Part shown: one piece after another, positions 13,745-15,778 of the stretch | Layout: the number at the start of each line of letters is the position of its first letter | Position numbering within the stretch: position 1 is the stretch's first letter | From: Nitrososphaerota archaeon | GTDB taxonomy: Archaea; Thermoproteota; Nitrososphaeria; Nitrososphaerales; JAGGXQ01 | NCBI GenBank assembly: GCA_021162925.1 | Contig: JAGGXQ010000139.1 | Span: 1-15,778, forward strand | DNA length: 15,778 bases | Reading direction: 5' to 3' | Notes under the pieces: generated by a model | Told to the model about the DNA's origin: nothing | The model's input: only the letters and a program-made list of their open reading frames with translations | Databases searched by the model: none | Program-made: the position numbers and the translations under genes

Positions 13745-14757
13745 TCCCTATCCCCTAGGATACCCATCCTTATATCGACCAGATCCCTCAGGATGGCCGT
13801 GGCGGTCTCCATGCCACCGGCCCCCTTACCGACCACGGTCTCTTCGCCGGCGGTCTCCGAGATGAAGGTCACGGCGTTAAGCGAGCCCTTGACGTCGAGC
13901 ACGCTCCCCCTCTTCACGTACTCGGGCATGACCCTCAGGCCCTTATCCGCGGTGCAGAGCAGCTTTATGGTCGAGCCATCCCTTCTGGCCTCCTCGAAGT
14001 CCTCGAGCCCTATGCCCCTTATCCCCTTCACCTCTACGTCCTCTAGCGTGGCCCTCTTGCCCAGGATCCAGTTCGCAAGGATCACGAGCTTCGCGGCCGA
14101 GTCCAGCCCATCTACGTCCATGCTCGGATCGGCTTCGGCATACCCCAGCTCCTGGGCCTCCCTCAGGGCCTCGCCGAATTCCATCCCTTCCTCCATCCTG
14201 CTCAGGATGTAGTTGGTGGTCCCGTTGAGTATCCCCCTGATGCCGGTTATCCTATCACCACAAAGGCACTTCTTCGCGAAGTTGAGGATCGGGGTCCCTC
14301 CCCCTACGGTCCCGCTGAACTTCAGCACCACGCCGTTCAGCCTCGCCAGGTCCAAGAGGGTCGGCATGAACAGGGCGAGGGGCCCCTTGTTCGTAGTTAT
14401 CACGTTCATCCCCAGCCTTATAGCCCTCCTTATGTAGGTCAGGGAGGGCTCCGCATCCCTGAGGTTGGTCGGGGTCACGTCTATCAGCACGTCCGCGTCG
14501 ACGAGCTCCATCGCCTCCAGGGCGTCCATCCCCTCTCTACCATTTTCAGATTCGCATACGCTCCCCCTCTCCTCCTTGCACTTCAGGACGGATTCGAGAT
14601 CCAGGCCCTTCTCGCATAACGCGGCTCCCCTCCTGTCCACGACCGCAACGAGCCTGGGCTTCAAGCCGTAAAGGCCCAGCAGCTCCTCCCTCCTTTTTAT
14701 GAGCAGCCTAACGAAGCTCCTCCCCACGACCCCGAACCCGACCATCACCAGCCTCAT
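13741..14757 (-). CDS. hom: Homoserine dehydrogenase
   Basis: A 338-residue NAD(P)-dependent enzyme reducing aspartate semialdehyde to homoserine. A Rossmann nucleotide-binding loop opens the protein (M-V-G-F-G-V-V-G-R-S). V-T-P-T-N and T-T-N-K-G-P-L-A (about 120-127) line the cofactor site. The catalytic domain carries G-T-V-G-G-G-T-P-I-L, G-I-L-N-G-T-T-N-Y-I-L and A-E-A-D-P-S-M-D-V-D-G-L-D. There is no C-terminal ACT domain, so regulation probably acts on aspartate kinase. The ATG at 14757 overlaps the thrC stop by 4 bases, and its own stop overlaps the lysC start likewise. Confidence 0.96.
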   Translation of the reverse strand: MRLVMVGFGVVGRSFVRLLIKRREELLGLYGLKPRLVAVVDRRGAALCEKGLDLESVLKCKEERGSVCESENGREGMDALEAMELVDADVLIDVTPTNLRDAEPSLTYIRRAIRLGMNVITTNKGPLALFMPTLLDLARLNGVVLKFSGTVGGGTPILNFAKKCLCGDRITGIRGILNGTTNYILSRMEEGMEFGEALREAQELGYAEADPSMDVDGLDSAAKLVILANWILGKRATLEDVEVKGIRGIGLEDFEEARRDGSTIKLLCTADKGLRVMPEYVKRGSVLDVKGSLNAVTFISETAGEETVVGKGAGGMETATAILRDLVDIRMGILGDRE

Positions 14758-15778
14758 GCCAGCACCCTGTAGACGCTCTCCAGAACCGGCTCCACGGCCA
14801 CCCCCTTATACCTGCCCAGAACGACGTTCGTATCCTTGAGGCCGTTCCCCGTTGCGATGCATACGACCTTCTCGTCTCTTTCTATCTCACCGTTGAGGGC
14901 CATCTTCTTCAGCATCGCTATGGTCGAGGCGCTCGCGGGCTCGACGAACACCCCCTCCCTCCTTGCGAGTTCGGACTGGGCCTCCAGTATCTCCTCGTCG
15001 CTCACGATCCCCATCTTGCCGTTGGACTCCCTCACGGCCCTGAGCGCCTTCTTCCAGTTCACGGGCTTCCCTATCCTTATGGCGGTCGCGACCGTCTCCG
15101 GGTGCTCTAGGGGCTCTACCTCGTCCTTCCCGCTCAGGAACGCTCTGGCCACCGGGGATGCCCCCTCGGCCTGGACCCCTACCATCTCCGGGAGCCGGTC
15201 TATCAGGCCCGCGACCTTGAACTCCTTGAAGCCCTTCCATATGGCGCTTATGTTCCCGGCGTTTCCAACCGGGACTATCACCTTATCGGGGACGCCCAGC
15301 TGCTCCACCAGCTCGAACGCAAGGGTCTTCTGCCCCTCCAGCCTGAAAGGGTTTATCGAGTTGAGCAGGTAGAACCTCTCATCCCCTTCGGCGAGCCTGA
15401 ACGCCAGCTCGAGGGCCTGATCGAAGTTCCCCTCGACCTCTAGGATCCTGGCCCCGTAGGCTATGGCCTGGGCGAGCTTTCCAAGGGCGACCTTCCCCTT
15501 GGGTATGAAGACCAGGCATTCCAAGCCGGCTCTGGCCGCGTAAGCCGCCAGGGAGGATGACGTGTTTCCAGTCGAGGCGCATACGACCCTGCCCACCTTT
15601 AGCTTCAGGGCCTTGGATACCCCAACGGTCATCCCCCTATCCTTGAAGGAACCGGTCGGGTTCCCCCCTTCGTCCTTCACGTAGAGCTCCTTGAGGCCGA
15701 GCTCCCTCCCCAAACTTTCGCACTTGATGAGCCTCGTCCCACCCTCCCCCATGCTCACCGGCTCGGGCTCCTCTATCG
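14754..15778 (-). CDS. thrC: Threonine synthase, 5' end cut by window edge
   Basis: The frame is open to the window edge (15778), so the N-terminus is missing; a GTG at 15758 lies inside the conserved V-S-M-G-E-G-G-T-R-L motif and is not the true start. The enzyme is PLP-dependent and converts O-phosphohomoserine to threonine. N-P-T-G-S-F-K-D-R-G holds the PLP lysine, A-S-T-G-N-T-S-S-S-L is the substrate loop, V-G-N-A-G-N-I-S-A is the phosphate-binding loop, and C-I-A-T-G-N-G-L-K-D ends the fold. The motif normally reads G-E-G-x-T-P-L; here P is replaced by R. Homoserine kinase (thrB) is not in the window and may lie upstream. Confidence 0.95.
   Translation of the reverse strand, partial: IEEPEPVSMGEGGTRLIKCESLGRELGLKELYVKDEGGNPTGSFKDRGMTVGVSKALKLKVGRVVCASTGNTSSSLAAYAARAGLECLVFIPKGKVALGKLAQAIAYGARILEVEGNFDQALELAFRLAEGDERFYLLNSINPFRLEGQKTLAFELVEQLGVPDKVIVPVGNAGNISAIWKGFKEFKVAGLIDRLPEMVGVQAEGASPVARAFLSGKDEVEPLEHPETVATAIRIGKPVNWKKALRAVRESNGKMGIVSDEEILEAQSELARREGVFVEPASASTIAMLKKMALNGEIERDEKVVCIATGNGLKDTNVVLGRYKGVAVEPVLESVYRVLA

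Noticed and set aside
15738..15758. GTG 15758 as the thrC start
   Set aside because: It falls inside the conserved V-S-M-G-E-G motif and the frame stays open to the window edge, so the true start lies beyond 15778.

Overview
The window is a compact archaeal chromosome segment. The archaeal signature is direct: exosome subunits Rrp4, Rrp41 and Rrp42, an SBDS protein, ribosomal protein eL43 (L37Ae), a KEOPS Pcc1-like protein and the first codons of prefoldin beta. The DNA is GC-rich, arginine is mostly AGG, ATA is common, and GTG and TTG starts are frequent. TATA boxes of the CTTAAATA or CTTTTAA type lie about 25-30 bases before first genes, which implies leaderless or nearly leaderless mRNAs. 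A split tRNA gene adds to this. A deep-branching or thermophilic Thermoproteota/Korarchaeota-like lineage is my guess; the sequence does not settle it.

Layout. (1) 1-3374, minus strand: one tightly overlapping operon SBDS > rrp4 > rrp41 > rrp42 > eL43 > pcc1-like > prefoldin beta, the last cut by the window edge. It joins ribosome maturation, RNA decay, translation, tRNA modification and protein folding. (2) 3375-3453: a divergent promoter region. (3) 3454-4836, plus: a DHH/DHHA1 phosphoesterase, then an unrecognised four-helix membrane protein; each appears to have its own TATA box. (4) 4848-11102, plus: a histidine operon hisG-hisD-HAD phosphatase-hisB-hisH-hisA-hisF-hisI, every junction overlapping. 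It lacks hisE and hisC. The HAD gene is a good candidate for the missing histidinol-phosphate phosphatase. (5) 11103-11659: a promoter, a 45-codon ORF or structured leader, and a small membrane protein. (6) 11654-11756, minus: a tRNA-Gln(CTG) that seems to carry two tiny introns, one in the D-loop and one in the anticodon loop. (7) 11818-12378, plus: nicotinamidase. (8) 12368-15778, minus: thrC (cut by the edge) > hom > lysC, an aspartate-to-threonine operon with 4-base overlaps.

Most of the window is ordinary core metabolism and information processing, packed very tightly. No mobile element, CRISPR array or defence system is visible. The items that most deserve a second look are the doubly interrupted tRNA, the HAD protein translationally coupled to hisB, and the 11181-11353 leader region.
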